A DNA stretch of 64,000 nucleotides. Source: DATDAW01 sp036525185. GTDB lineage: Bacteria; Verrucomicrobiota; Verrucomicrobiia; Chthoniobacterales; DASVRZ01. The translations under genes and the position numbers were made by a program. This document shows positions 33,698-43,254 of the stretch, piece after piece; position 1 is the first letter of the stretch; each line of letters starts with the position of its first letter. The stretch spans positions 1 through 64,000 of the forward strand of contig DATDAW010000021.1 of NCBI GenBank assembly GCA_036525185.1. Reading direction: 5' to 3'. The notes below the pieces were generated by a model, which ran no database searches, was not told where the DNA came from, and was given only the letters and a program-made list of their open reading frames with translations.

Positions 33698-33744
33698 TTC
33701 TTTCTTTGCTCCTTTATGTCCTTCTGTTCAAAATTTCCCGCCCT
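33698..33744 (+). repeat. Heptamer-phased tract before plsY
   Basis: TTCTTTC, TTTGCTC, CTTTATG, TCCTTCT, GTTCAAA and ATTTCCC follow in 7-nt phase, then GCCCT and the plsY ATG. Confidence 0.5.
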
Positions 33745-34383
33745 ATGATTCCCCTTCTGTTAGCCTTACTTGCCGGATTTCTCCTCGGCTCGATACCAAC
33801 TGGCTTTCTCGTCGCCAAATCGCGCGGCATTGACATCCGGCAACATGGCAGCGGCAATATCGGCGCCACCAATGTCCTGCGCACACTCGGCAAAGGGCCA
33901 GGCTATTTCGTTTTCGTCGCGGACGCTTTGAAGGGCGTTTTGTCGGTACTGGTTGCCGGCTGGATCGCGACTCAGTTTCAAGGAGGCGGCGACTGGGCAC
34001 GCATTCTCGGCGGCATCGGCTGCATCCTGGGGCATAACTTCACTCCTTGGCTCGGCTTCAAGGGCGGCAAAGGCGTCGCCACATCGGCTGGCGTTCTGCT
34101 CGCCTTGTTCAATCCGCTCGTCCTTCTCGCGGTCCTTGCGGTCTGGCTCATCGTCTTTTTTGTGTCCCGCTACGTGTCTCTCGCCTCAATCTGCGCGGGA
34201 ATTGCGCTACCGCTCTGCGTGCTGACGGCGATCACTTTCGGTCGCGGATCCCTGCCCGACTTTATCTTTTCAGTCGTTGTCGCTGCCCTGCTCGTTCTGC
34301 GCCACAAGACCAACATCCAGCGTCTACTCGCCGGCACCGAGTCGCGGTTTGAGAAAAAACCCAAAAATTCCAGCATAAAATGA
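33745..34383 (+). CDS. plsY: Glycerol-3-phosphate acyltransferase, membrane
   Basis: The protein has 212 residues from the ATG at 33745; an upstream in-frame start at 33706 lies in the heptamer tract. PlsY transfers acyl groups from acyl-phosphate to glycerol-3-phosphate in the inner membrane. Its motifs are GSIPTGFLVAK with GSGNIGATNVLR, GHNFTPWLGFKGGKGVATS and several hydrophobic helices. The stop overlaps the gpsA start (ATGA), so the genes for making and using glycerol-3-phosphate are coupled. Confidence 0.95.
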   Translation: MIPLLLALLAGFLLGSIPTGFLVAKSRGIDIRQHGSGNIGATNVLRTLGKGPGYFVFVADALKGVLSVLVAGWIATQFQGGGDWARILGGIGCILGHNFTPWLGFKGGKGVATSAGVLLALFNPLVLLAVLAVWLIVFFVSRYVSLASICAGIALPLCVLTAITFGRGSLPDFIFSVVVAALLVLRHKTNIQRLLAGTESRFEKKPKNSSIK

Positions 34384-35378
34384 AAGCCGCCGTCATCGGG
34401 GCAGGCGGTTGGGGAACAGCGCTCGCCATGCTGCTCGCCCGCAATGGCTCGCAAGTTACGCTCTGGGGGCGCGACCCTGGGCTTGTCAACACCCTGGCTC
34501 GCACTCGGGAAAATTCCGCCTACCTCCCTGGTGTCATTCTACCAGCTGACATCGAACTGACTTCCGACCTTGCGCACATTTCCAAGGCTGAACTCCTGGT
34601 GGTCGTCACCCCCAGTGTCGCCATCCGCTCCATCTCTGAAAAACTGGCTGCTATCGGCCTCTCAAAGAACGCCGTCCTGCTCAGTTGCACGAAGGGAATC
34701 GAGTTCGACTCCGGAAAGCGTATGACCCAAATCCTCTCCGAATACTTTCCGGCCAATCCGGTCGCCGTTCTTTCCGGTCCCAGCCACGCCGAGGAAGTTG
34801 CCCGCGAAAAGCCCACAGCTGTCGTCGTTGGGGCGCGCGACCACGCTATCGCCGTCGATCTTCAACGTCATTTTTCCTCACCGAATTTCCGCGCCTACAC
34901 CAGCCAGGACGTGGACGGCATCGAACTTGGCGGCGCTCTGAAAAACATCTTCGCCATAGCCGCCGGCATTTCTGATGGGCTCGGCCTCGGCGACAATACG
35001 AAAGCCGCCCTCATCACCCGCGCCCTCGCCGAGCTGATCCGCCTTGGCGTCGCACTCGGCGGAAAACGGGAAACTTTTCAAGGTCTCAGCGGCATTGGCG
35101 ATCTGATGGTCACGTGCTTCAGCCGGCACAGTCGCAACCGCCGTTTCGGCGAACGTTTGGGCCGCGGCGAAACAATCGCTGAAATTCAGGCAAGCGCCCG
35201 CACCATTGCCGAAGGCGTTCCGACCACAAGAAGCGCCTTCCAATGCGCCCGTCGGGAAAATATCAGCACGCCCATCATCGACGAAATTCACGGCATTCTG
35301 TACGAGAACACTCCCACCTCCATCGCCATGAAGCGTCTTCTAACTCGCGATCCGCGTCCCGAGGCGGACGACGTGTGA
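34380..35378 (+). CDS. gpsA: NAD(P)-dependent glycerol-3-phosphate dehydrogenase
   Basis: The protein has 332 residues. It reduces dihydroxyacetone phosphate to sn-glycerol-3-phosphate for phospholipid synthesis. The N-terminal Rossmann loop is GAGGWGTALAMLLA; LSCTKGIE, LSGPSHAEEV and the catalytic Lys in LGGALKNIFAIAAGI are present, as is the RETFQGLSGIGDLMVTC stretch. It overlaps plsY by four bases and supplies its substrate. Confidence 0.96.
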   Translation: MKAAVIGAGGWGTALAMLLARNGSQVTLWGRDPGLVNTLARTRENSAYLPGVILPADIELTSDLAHISKAELLVVVTPSVAIRSISEKLAAIGLSKNAVLLSCTKGIEFDSGKRMTQILSEYFPANPVAVLSGPSHAEEVAREKPTAVVVGARDHAIAVDLQRHFSSPNFRAYTSQDVDGIELGGALKNIFAIAAGISDGLGLGDNTKAALITRALAELIRLGVALGGKRETFQGLSGIGDLMVTCFSRHSRNRRFGERLGRGETIAEIQASARTIAEGVPTTRSAFQCARRENISTPIIDEIHGILYENTPTSIAMKRLLTRDPRPEADDV

Positions 35379-35414
35379 ATTTGAGAGAAATTCGTGATAT
35401 GCTCGCCGATTTCA

Positions 35415-36503
35415 ATGGCCGTTGTACCCGATAAACCGCATCTCAAAAGCCTCTCGCTTTCCAGCTTGGAAGCTGCCGTCCTTGCGTACGGACAACCCCG
35501 GTACCGGGCAGAGCAGATCTTGCGGTGGATTTATCAGAAACGCGCCAAGTCGATTTCTGAGATGACCGATGTACCCGCGTCGCTGCGCGATTGGCTGGTA
35601 TCAGAATTTCGTTTCGATGAACTCACGCTTGCTCGTCAAACCGGTTCGCATGACACGACGCGCAAACTGCTTTTTCGCCTCCGCGACGGACGTTTCATTG
35701 AATCGGTCGTCATCCCGGCAACGCCTGCTGAGTTTGGTGAAACCTCCTCGCGCAGAACAATTTGCGTGTCCAGCCAGGTCGGTTGTGCCTATGGGTGCAA
35801 ATTTTGTGCGAGCGGCCTCGAAGGCTGGACGCGCCACCTCGAATCGGAGGAAATCGTAGATCAAATCCTTGAAGCCGAACGACTTACAAACGAGCGAATC
35901 CAGAACATCGTTTTCATGGGCATGGGCGAGCCGTTGGCGAATTTCGACAACCTGACTCGCGCCATCGAAATCATCAACAGCCCATGGGGCATTGGACTCG
36001 GCGCCCGGCACATCACGGTCTCGACCAGCGGGCTGGTGCCACAGATTCGCAAACTGGCTGAGCTTCCGCTGCAGCTGCGACTTGCGATTTCTCTTCATGG
36101 CGCCACGGATGATGTGCGCGCGCAGATCATGCCCGTGAACCGCAAATACCCGGTTGACGAACTCCTCGAAGCCTGCAGCTACTGGCAATCCCGCAAGAAA
36201 CAGCACATCACATTCGAGTACATCCTCATCGATCAGGTCAACGACACCCTTGAACAGGCACGGGAACTGGCGCGCCACGCGTCGCGACTTTCAGCCAAGG
36301 TCAATCTAATTCCCTACAACACGGTCGAAGGGTTGTCGTGGGTGCGTCCGTCGATCCGCCGGCAGGAAGCATTCCTGGATATTCTGCGTTCGCAAGGGGT
36401 GAAAGCGACGATTCGTCGGGAAAAAGGCCACGATATCGATGCCGCTTGCGGCCAGCTGCGGCTGCGCCACGAACGGGAAGTCGGGGTTGTCCCGGCCGCC
36501 TGA
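35415..36503 (+). CDS. rlmN: 23S rRNA (A2503-C2)/tRNA (A37-C2) methyltransferase
   Basis: The protein has 362 residues from the ATG at 35415; a GTG at 35394 with a GAGAGA stretch before it would add seven residues and is a fair alternative. RlmN is a radical SAM enzyme: Cys124, Cys128 and Cys131 bind the 4Fe-4S cluster (CAYGCKFC), VFMGMGEPLANFDN is the SAM-binding GEP motif, and Cys345 in DAACGQLR is the methyl-carrying/resolving cysteine. It follows gpsA by 36 nt and may share its transcript. Confidence 0.95.
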   Translation: MAVVPDKPHLKSLSLSSLEAAVLAYGQPRYRAEQILRWIYQKRAKSISEMTDVPASLRDWLVSEFRFDELTLARQTGSHDTTRKLLFRLRDGRFIESVVIPATPAEFGETSSRRTICVSSQVGCAYGCKFCASGLEGWTRHLESEEIVDQILEAERLTNERIQNIVFMGMGEPLANFDNLTRAIEIINSPWGIGLGARHITVSTSGLVPQIRKLAELPLQLRLAISLHGATDDVRAQIMPVNRKYPVDELLEACSYWQSRKKQHITFEYILIDQVNDTLEQARELARHASRLSAKVNLIPYNTVEGLSWVRPSIRRQEAFLDILRSQGVKATIRREKGHDIDAACGQLRLRHEREVGVVPAA

Positions 36504-36594
36504 AGACTCCCTCTTTGCAAAACTGACAAAATTCTAACGTCTGCAAAGCATTTGCCGGATTGCTCATTCTCCCAAGTGCAGGCATGCTTCTGGT

Positions 36595-37245
36595 ATGAGC
36601 GACAGCAATTCCAACCGCCCGTGGGATGAACATGACTGGGAGCGGTTCCTGCAGGAGCAGGATCACAAAACCGAGCAGTACATGGAGTTGCTTGAAAAGT
36701 ACATGGACCACCCGGAGCGCGATCAGATCATCGCAAAAGAGATGGGCTGGACACACCTCACCGATGAGACCGGTCTGGATTGGACCGAGGAAGCCGCGGC
36801 TTTCTTTGATGACATCGACCTGGAAGAAATCGAAAAAGAGGCTGCGGAGTTTGAGACGGAAGACACGTTTGAAAAGCATCCACTCTACCGCGCCTCGTTC
36901 ACGTTGACCGTTGCTGTGGACCAGATGTTCGACGATTTGCCTCAATTGCAGAATCATCCGCTGGCCGTAAAGCTCGCTACGAACTCCGCAATTGGCAGCG
37001 CAAAACTCGCAGCGGCGCTCAGTGACGACGACATTGATGAAATGGGGATGACGATCGCCTACTTAAAACGGGCTTTGAAAGCGATCACGAATGCACTGGA
37101 GGCAGTGACTGAGATGGACAGGGGCAAATTGATCGGACGGGCGAAAGCGAGACAATTGAGCCAACGCATTTTCAAAATTCGCGACGGCATTATCTCCGAA
37201 ATGGGCAGAATGCGAGCGGAGTGGCGGCGTCGATACGGAGATTAA
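36595..37245 (+). CDS. Acidic hypothetical protein
   Basis: The protein has 216 residues, no signal peptide and no membrane segment. The first 90 residues are very acidic (EEAAAFFDDIDLEEIEKEAAEFE), the rest is helical and becomes basic at the end (MGRMRAEWRRRYGD). I recognise no family. Codon use matches the neighbours and the frame is clean, so it looks like a real cytoplasmic protein, perhaps a helical bundle. Its stop shares a TTAA with the stop of the convergent operon. Confidence 0.7.
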   Translation: MSDSNSNRPWDEHDWERFLQEQDHKTEQYMELLEKYMDHPERDQIIAKEMGWTHLTDETGLDWTEEAAAFFDDIDLEEIEKEAAEFETEDTFEKHPLYRASFTLTVAVDQMFDDLPQLQNHPLAVKLATNSAIGSAKLAAALSDDDIDEMGMTIAYLKRALKAITNALEAVTEMDRGKLIGRAKARQLSQRIFKIRDGIISEMGRMRAEWRRRYGD

Positions 37246-38972
37246 GGGAGTGCCCAAGCCAAACGTCGTTCGATCCAAAGAAAGCCTGCGGTGAGGACAA
37301 ACATCACGAAGGAGATCGCCATTATGGCGTCGGATCGTACGAAGGACGCCACGTGGCGATCTTTTTCCAGCCCCACCGCCGGGTATAAAGCTGCAAATTG
37401 CCTGGTGGCCTCAGTTCGCCGGGCAGTTTGAAAGGCAGACCACGAATCAGCGGGACTGACATAGAATGAGAACGCTGGTTGGCCGATCGAGTACCAGCCG
37501 GGCTTTCGCGGCCAGAACTTGGCGCGCCATTTGGAGGAATTGGCCGCGTCCTGGGCAAATTCGATGCGAGCCGTTTGCTGATCCGGGCCAACGAGAACGC
37601 CAACTTCGGCAGATGGGTGTGTCCACAGTAATTCCAACGGTTGATCGACAAAGATGGGACCGTCAAAACCGGACACAAGCGACCAATTCCCTTTGTCGTG
37701 TGGACGGGCTGCTGCAGTCAGAAGTCGCGACCAGTATTCGGCGAAGGAAGCCGGATCATTTTGAAGCGGCCAACGCCAGGTGTCGCGCACCAAAGTTGCG
37801 ACGACCGTGCCTCGTCCGCGTTTGGCTGCGGCCGCAAGGATGCGATCCTGTGTGTCACGAACAAGCGCGAGCTTTTCACTGACAATTTCGGCGTCTTCCA
37901 CGGTGACCGGCTGCGTCACTGTGCTGCGCCATTTCAGACGGGTGGTCCGGATTCCGGCTCCGTCCGTCTCGATTCTGCGCAGCCGCCAAGGAAGAAAAAA
38001 GTCGTCGTAACGAGCAGCGGAATCGATGGCAATGAGAATGCCAAGGCCCTCGTCTCGAACAGCCCTCTCCAAAGCGTCACGTTCCGTTGGAGCCAGCAGT
38101 TTCAACGCGCCGTCATCCATCACAACAATGTCAAATTTCCGGAGCAATGCCCCGTCCACCGATCCGAATTCGATGGCTGGCGGCGCTGAAGAGGCAAACC
38201 GATAGCGATCCCTGCTCACGAGGCTACGGGTCAGAAATTGGCCGCCGTTCGCCGAAAACCATTGCCGCAGACGGCCAGTATCGATCTTCGGCGAGCTTTC
38301 CAGGGTCAGAACCCGAGGCAGGTCCGGTGCTTCGACGGCGATACCGATTGTTTCGTCAACGTCGCCAACCTTTACTTTCCACAAATAGCGACCAGGCGCG
38401 GGCGGTGTCGCCGTGACGATCTCAAATCGGTCATCGTTCCTGACGTCGGCAACCGCCTCCGCTCCGTGCGGTGGATCCACGTGAACGGTAGAAGCCATTT
38501 TCCCACGGACCTCGCCCTGAATCCGGACGAATTCGCCCAATTTTACCGTTCGCGGATAGGAAATACGACGAATGGCCGGCTTGTCGGTCGTCGCTTCCTC
38601 GGGTGTCCGAAAAATCAGTCCGATGCGTTGCAGGACGTCGAAGTCCCACGGTTCCAAGCCATTACCAAGAATTGTCAGTTGCCGGATCGATGGGTAATGG
38701 CGCCGGAGGAATGCAACATCCGGGAGTCTGATTTCGCGGCCCGCGTGTTTGAGTGCGAGCTGCGGCGTCAGAAGTGTCGCGGAAGTCAGGCCTTTCGACT
38801 GTATTTCCGGAGCTTTTCCCGCTTGAATTCCAAGCACGGCGAGCGCGCTCACAGCGATTGCCGTGGCGGAAATCCTGACGACGAGCAGACGCCGGTTCGC
38901 TCGCCGGAACTCGAGATACGCAAGTATCCCAAAAACCACAATCGCCACTGACGCGAGAATCAAGGAGTTCAC
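37242..38972 (-). CDS. Large membrane protein with amidotransferase-like middle domain
   Basis: The protein has 576 residues, with two N-terminal membrane helices (about 2-22 and 32-52) and one near the C-terminus (about 548-568). The part between is extracytoplasmic. A section around residues 225-330 resembles the class I glutamine amidotransferase-like fold often seen in membrane proteins next to MoxR/DUF58 genes, here with FDIVVMDDGALKLL and a loop with ILIAIDSAARYDD; no catalytic Cys is visible. It is the last gene of the eight-gene operon and starts with a GTG inside the stop of the previous gene (GTGA). Confidence 0.65.
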   Translation of the reverse strand: MNSLILASVAIVVFGILAYLEFRRANRRLLVVRISATAIAVSALAVLGIQAGKAPEIQSKGLTSATLLTPQLALKHAGREIRLPDVAFLRRHYPSIRQLTILGNGLEPWDFDVLQRIGLIFRTPEEATTDKPAIRRISYPRTVKLGEFVRIQGEVRGKMASTVHVDPPHGAEAVADVRNDDRFEIVTATPPAPGRYLWKVKVGDVDETIGIAVEAPDLPRVLTLESSPKIDTGRLRQWFSANGGQFLTRSLVSRDRYRFASSAPPAIEFGSVDGALLRKFDIVVMDDGALKLLAPTERDALERAVRDEGLGILIAIDSAARYDDFFLPWRLRRIETDGAGIRTTRLKWRSTVTQPVTVEDAEIVSEKLALVRDTQDRILAAAAKRGRGTVVATLVRDTWRWPLQNDPASFAEYWSRLLTAAARPHDKGNWSLVSGFDGPIFVDQPLELLWTHPSAEVGVLVGPDQQTARIEFAQDAANSSKWRAKFWPRKPGWYSIGQPAFSFYVSPADSWSAFQTARRTEATRQFAALYPAVGLEKDRHVASFVRSDAIMAISFVMFVLTAGFLWIERRLAWALP

Positions 38973-41185
38973 TTTGTCGTCTCCCGTTTTTCCAACATTT
39001 CCAAGGCATCAAAATACGGCGCAGCAAGGTCAGGGGCGAAATTGACGGGCCGTTCCGGAAGTCGCCGGGCTGCTGGAAGCAATTTCCAAAGCGCTTTTTG
39101 CAAGGCGATCCGGTCGTTTCCCTCGCCTGCTTCGAGGCGACGCAAGGCTCTCAAACCCTCCAGAAACCCGTCAGGCGACTTCGTGGCAGCCGTCGTCAAA
39201 ATGGGGTCGAGCTTTTCGAGAATAGCACGGTCAATTGTCGGTTTTTCCAGAGATTGCAAGGCTGAGTTTATCACCATAAGGTGCTCCATCTCTGCGGGTT
39301 CCATGCGCAATGCCGGTGCGGTTCCTGTTTCCGGGATGTCGTTGAGTTCACCCTTTAAACGGCGTTCATCGATCTTGAGGGGGGCAGCCTCAAAGCCAAC
39401 CCGCTTCACGTAGATGCGGTCGGCTTGCTGCAACCTTTTCAAGATCATCAACGCGCGTTTTTCAAACGGAAGCGCTTCCTCGGGCTGAATCACGCGAAGT
39501 CTGCCCTCCGCGTTCCACATGGCGTTGAGCACATCCTTAAGCGTTCCCTTTACCTGATCATCAAAGAACGTTGCCCTATCCTGCGAATCGTGTTGATGCG
39601 CAAAAGGCGCGATGATTTGTTCGGCCGTCGCTGGCTGGTCATCCGCGGGCTTTGCGGAGTCGTGATCGTGTTCATGGTCGTGTTCCAAAATCAAATTTTT
39701 CGGCACGTCACCCGCAACGCCGGCTTTCGTCGCGTGGAAATATTCCGTTTGGCTGGCTCGGTCGGTAGTCTCAGGCTCGGTTTCGTCGCCCATGAACTGG
39801 CCGTAACGCAGCCGCAGAAGCTTCTGATCCACGCCCAAGTCTTCGGAACGCTGACGAAACTCCGCTTGGGAAATCGTCGATTTGTCCGCAATGAGTTTTT
39901 CCGTATCAATGATCAGCTGGCGCTGGCTCCGAAAATATTGCGGGACGAGATTGATCCCGGAAACGGTTTTCCCATTTTCGACCTTCGAAGTTTCCGGACC
40001 GGCGAGCTTGATGAACCGAGTTTCCGACCGGCTGACATTTGGTTTCGGTTCGCGGTTATCTTTCGCGACGGCATGGAAATACAGCTCGTCCCCGGGCTCC
40101 ATTCCCAGCTCAGCGAGATTGAAAGCCGCAGAAAATCGTCCGTCGTTCCTGCCCGTAAACGGCACGATTTGTTCACGAAATTTCACTCCTTCGCCCGATC
40201 CTTTGGCGACCGTGGCAAGAAGATGCGCGGATTTGACAACGTAATCGTCCGTCACATCGACTTGAATGGGAACCACTTGCGACTGTGCTGAAACAATTGT
40301 CCGTGAGTTTATTGGTTCGACGATCTGAATTCCAGGTGCCGCGTCTTTGATGACGCCAAGTGACCAGATTTCCGGCGAACTCCATGTTTTCCCAGTCGAG
40401 GTCGAAAGATTTATCCGATAAAGCGTTGGTTCCGTTATTCGTCGCGTCAGTTCGAAGTCAGTCGCACCAGTCTTGTTGAGTATGACGGCGTCCTCGCCAA
40501 AGATCAGTGCCGAGCGTGCCTCTGCGTGCTCCGCCCGAATATTCCAGCGGACAATCGAACTTTCCTCAACGTCCGCATTCCACCCGGAAATCGTCCGCGA
40601 TGGTCTTCTGGTATACGCGGGCGGCGCAATCGTTATCTGAACGTCAATGATCCGCGGAAGTATCTCGCCTGGTTCAGGTTGCGTTATTTTCTCCCGACTT
40701 TCTGACGCGCTTGTCGATGCACTGCCGGGCTTCACATTTGGCGCCTTTACGCGCGAAACGACGATCATCGCAGCTAGACCGACTACGACAAAAATGCCTC
40801 CAATGATCAAAAACCGTCGTGGCGGCTCGGCGCGTAGAGGGTTTTTTCCGTTTTCCGACCCAAGTTTGAGCATTTGCTCCAAGCGGTGCCGTTGCAGGCG
40901 TTGCAACGCCGTCAATTCTTCGTCAGGCACCAGCCACAATCCGGCGCTTTCTTCCAACTCAGGATGGACGCGATTCAAGTGGCGCGTCATCGAACCGGCA
41001 TCGATTTCCCAAGGTTTAACCCACCTCAACCGCGCCACCAATCCGGTTGCAAAAACCAGCACCCCGGGAATCAATCCCAGCAAAGCACCCCCTAACAATC
41101 CCAAGCCGATAGCAATCTGCAACTCCCGAAGTACGAGCGAAACACGCCATGCCTGCACGAGCTCCTCGATTTTCTTCTGTATCAT
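38969..41185 (-). CDS. Large membrane-anchored DUF4175-like protein
   Basis: The protein has 738 residues. Two membrane helices near the N-terminus (about 20-55 and 142-165) anchor a long extracytoplasmic part with beta-sandwich-like segments (VQITIAPPAYTRRPSRTI) and a charged, helical C-terminal third with a His/Asp-rich stretch around HDHEHDHDSAKP (about residues 500-515). The layout is similar to DUF4175-type proteins found in MoxR operons, but I am not certain of the family. It overlaps both neighbours by four bases, so it belongs to the operon's core complex. Confidence 0.65.
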   Translation of the reverse strand: MIQKKIEELVQAWRVSLVLRELQIAIGLGLLGGALLGLIPGVLVFATGLVARLRWVKPWEIDAGSMTRHLNRVHPELEESAGLWLVPDEELTALQRLQRHRLEQMLKLGSENGKNPLRAEPPRRFLIIGGIFVVVGLAAMIVVSRVKAPNVKPGSASTSASESREKITQPEPGEILPRIIDVQITIAPPAYTRRPSRTISGWNADVEESSIVRWNIRAEHAEARSALIFGEDAVILNKTGATDFELTRRITEPTLYRINLSTSTGKTWSSPEIWSLGVIKDAAPGIQIVEPINSRTIVSAQSQVVPIQVDVTDDYVVKSAHLLATVAKGSGEGVKFREQIVPFTGRNDGRFSAAFNLAELGMEPGDELYFHAVAKDNREPKPNVSRSETRFIKLAGPETSKVENGKTVSGINLVPQYFRSQRQLIIDTEKLIADKSTISQAEFRQRSEDLGVDQKLLRLRYGQFMGDETEPETTDRASQTEYFHATKAGVAGDVPKNLILEHDHEHDHDSAKPADDQPATAEQIIAPFAHQHDSQDRATFFDDQVKGTLKDVLNAMWNAEGRLRVIQPEEALPFEKRALMILKRLQQADRIYVKRVGFEAAPLKIDERRLKGELNDIPETGTAPALRMEPAEMEHLMVINSALQSLEKPTIDRAILEKLDPILTTAATKSPDGFLEGLRALRRLEAGEGNDRIALQKALWKLLPAARRLPERPVNFAPDLAAPYFDALEMLEKRETTK

Positions 41186-42336
41186 GGGCTCGCCTCCCGT
41201 TGTCGTGGCGGAGCGTGAGCGAGAAGTCTTTCGGCCAGGAACAAAACCGCTGCAAGAATCCAGGCGAGACTGCCCAAATTGGCTGATCGATCCGCCGTCA
41301 GGTCCAAAGAGACCTTTTGAATCGAAACACGTTCGGATGGAGCTGCTTGCGACGGATCAACCCATCGTCGGTCAGCCTCAGGAAGCACCGGTGGCTGCGG
41401 CAACAAGAGGGAGCGAATCCAATCCGGAAACGCGGTTGTTGCCATCCACTCTGGAGCGAATTCTTTGTCTATTTGCCAGACCATCCCGCGCCCCTGCCGT
41501 ATTCGTGTCACCGATGGATTTGGCCAATCGCCGCTCCAAGTGCCGTTGGGTGAAGATTTTGTGCTGACCAATAGGTTCGCACCCTTCTCTTCGACCGCCG
41601 GCGCAATCCATGGCGGAGCCGTCTCGGCAATTTGGAAGATCCAGTCGCCCGGCTCACTCACTTCCGAAACCATGTCAATCTTCCGCGCGCTCACTTTCCG
41701 GACAGCCTCTATCGCCGCGTGAATGGGCGGAGAATCGCCGACAATCGCGACTTTGATTGGTCTTTGCGGCGCCGCTGATCGCTTCGGCGACGGTGTTTCG
41801 ACCAATGGGGTCGGCACCCAACGGACCCGACGTAGCGCGGGACGTTCGCCGCGAAGTGAAATCTGCCGCGCTGGCGCGAATACCACGGACTCGGCATTTC
41901 GCATCTCGAGTTCTCGCATAAGCGACCACATATCAACCGGTTCCGCTCGCTTTCCGGAGATTCTCCCAAAGCCCGGCGCAAATTCCCGCGCTTCAAAACC
42001 ACTGCCGGTCAATCGCTTCCATTCCAAAAGCGACTCTCCTTCCACATTCGCGTCTGGACTGAGCAACGCCCATTTTTTCGTCGTAAGTCCCATTTGTCCA
42101 ATCCATTCCGGACGCGCCAGCATCAGCGCCAGCGAAGCCAGAATCCCCAATCGCAACAGTAACAACGCAACCTGCCGCCATTGTGAATCCTGCCAACGAC
42201 GGCGATAGGGCGATTGAAGAAACCGCAGACTTCCCAGTCTCACGGTCCGAACCGGCGGTCGAAAAAGGTGAATCGCCACGGGAATCAGCAGCGACGCCAG
42301 GGCCAGCAGACCGAGTGGAAAGAGAAAATGCAGCAC
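41182..42336 (-). CDS. BatA-like membrane protein
   Basis: The protein has 384 residues and starts with GTG. The N-terminus MLHFLFPLGLLALASLLIPVAIHL and the RPPVRTVRLGSLRFLQ segment are the BatA N-terminal motif; further helices lie at about 60-78 and 350-370. The middle (about 100-345) is extracytoplasmic; the vWA MIDAS motif of true BatA proteins is not visible, so this is the shorter type without a functional vWA site. It is a usual partner of MoxR and DUF58 proteins and overlaps the next gene by four bases. Confidence 0.78.
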   Translation of the reverse strand: MLHFLFPLGLLALASLLIPVAIHLFRPPVRTVRLGSLRFLQSPYRRRWQDSQWRQVALLLLRLGILASLALMLARPEWIGQMGLTTKKWALLSPDANVEGESLLEWKRLTGSGFEAREFAPGFGRISGKRAEPVDMWSLMRELEMRNAESVVFAPARQISLRGERPALRRVRWVPTPLVETPSPKRSAAPQRPIKVAIVGDSPPIHAAIEAVRKVSARKIDMVSEVSEPGDWIFQIAETAPPWIAPAVEEKGANLLVSTKSSPNGTWSGDWPNPSVTRIRQGRGMVWQIDKEFAPEWMATTAFPDWIRSLLLPQPPVLPEADRRWVDPSQAAPSERVSIQKVSLDLTADRSANLGSLAWILAAVLFLAERLLAHAPPRQREASP

Positions 42337-42342
42337 AGACGA

Positions 42343-43254
42343 TCAATTTCGGCGGGCGCGCCGTCGCAGATAACTCCGCAAAGCCCGGTCGAGCGGTTCA
42401 TTCATTCCAATCCGGCAATAGTCGAAGCGATCCCCTCGCCATACGCGCCGCCAATCATCCAGCCATCGCTCATTTTCCCCCAGATACGCCGTCCGGACGG
42501 CCCCGGCATCCGCTTCGATGATCCGGCCAGTCTCGATTTCCTCGAACCGCACCAGCCCGGTGTATGGAAAGCTGGCCTCATCGTGCCCGGTCAGATGTAC
42601 AAAAAGCACTTCATGTCTCCGGGCTCGCAGCGGTAAAAGTGAATTCCGAATTTCCTCCGAATGCTCATGACCATCCGTCAAAATAATCGTTAACGCGGAA
42701 CTTGCATCGCCGGGAGCCCTCACGGTTTGAGCCAATGCAGCGCTCAACCGCCGGGGGCTCGCCGTCCACTTGCCCGCTGGCGTCAACTGCTCGAGCGCAT
42801 AGACGATACGCCGGAAAGGTTGCCGATGCGCTCCCGGTTGGATAGACTCGACATGTCCGTCCCGCACAGTGTGCAGCCCGACCGGATCGCCCTGCTCAGC
42901 AGCCAGGCAAGCGAATGCGGCAGCGAGAATCCGCGCATCATCGAATTTCCTCCGACGGTCCTCCTTGTAAGCCATCGACTCCGTGGCATCGAGCACGATT
43001 CGGACATTCATCGTCGTGTCTACGTCGCTCTCCCGTAAAAAATAGCGATCGGAACGCGCAAAGAGTTTCCAGTCGATGTGCCGCGTGTCATCGCCCGGCT
43101 GATAAGCGCGATACTGACTGAATTCGCGAGCGAAACCAGAGCGCCTGCTCGAGTGCATGCCCGCTACCAATCCAGTGACCCACTTCCGGGCAGCCACTTC
43201 CAGCCCGCGCGTAGCGGCGATCACCCGTGGATCGATCATCGGGTTTGAATTCAT
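42343..43254 (-). CDS. DUF58-domain protein
   Basis: The protein has 303 residues. The DUF58 signature is present at about 40-75 (GFAREFSQYRAYQPGDDTRHIDWKLFARSDRYF in short pieces: REFSQYRAYQPGDD and IDWKLFARSDRYF). A vWA-like fold follows, with VRIVLDATESMAY as MIDAS-like DxTxS and LTIILTDGHEH. DUF58 proteins act with MoxR ATPases, probably as adaptors presenting clients or metal-dependent complexes. The start overlaps the moxR stop (ATGA). Confidence 0.9.
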   Translation of the reverse strand: MNSNPMIDPRVIAATRGLEVAARKWVTGLVAGMHSSRRSGFAREFSQYRAYQPGDDTRHIDWKLFARSDRYFLRESDVDTTMNVRIVLDATESMAYKEDRRRKFDDARILAAAFACLAAEQGDPVGLHTVRDGHVESIQPGAHRQPFRRIVYALEQLTPAGKWTASPRRLSAALAQTVRAPGDASSALTIILTDGHEHSEEIRNSLLPLRARRHEVLFVHLTGHDEASFPYTGLVRFEEIETGRIIEADAGAVRTAYLGENERWLDDWRRVWRGDRFDYCRIGMNEPLDRALRSYLRRRARRN

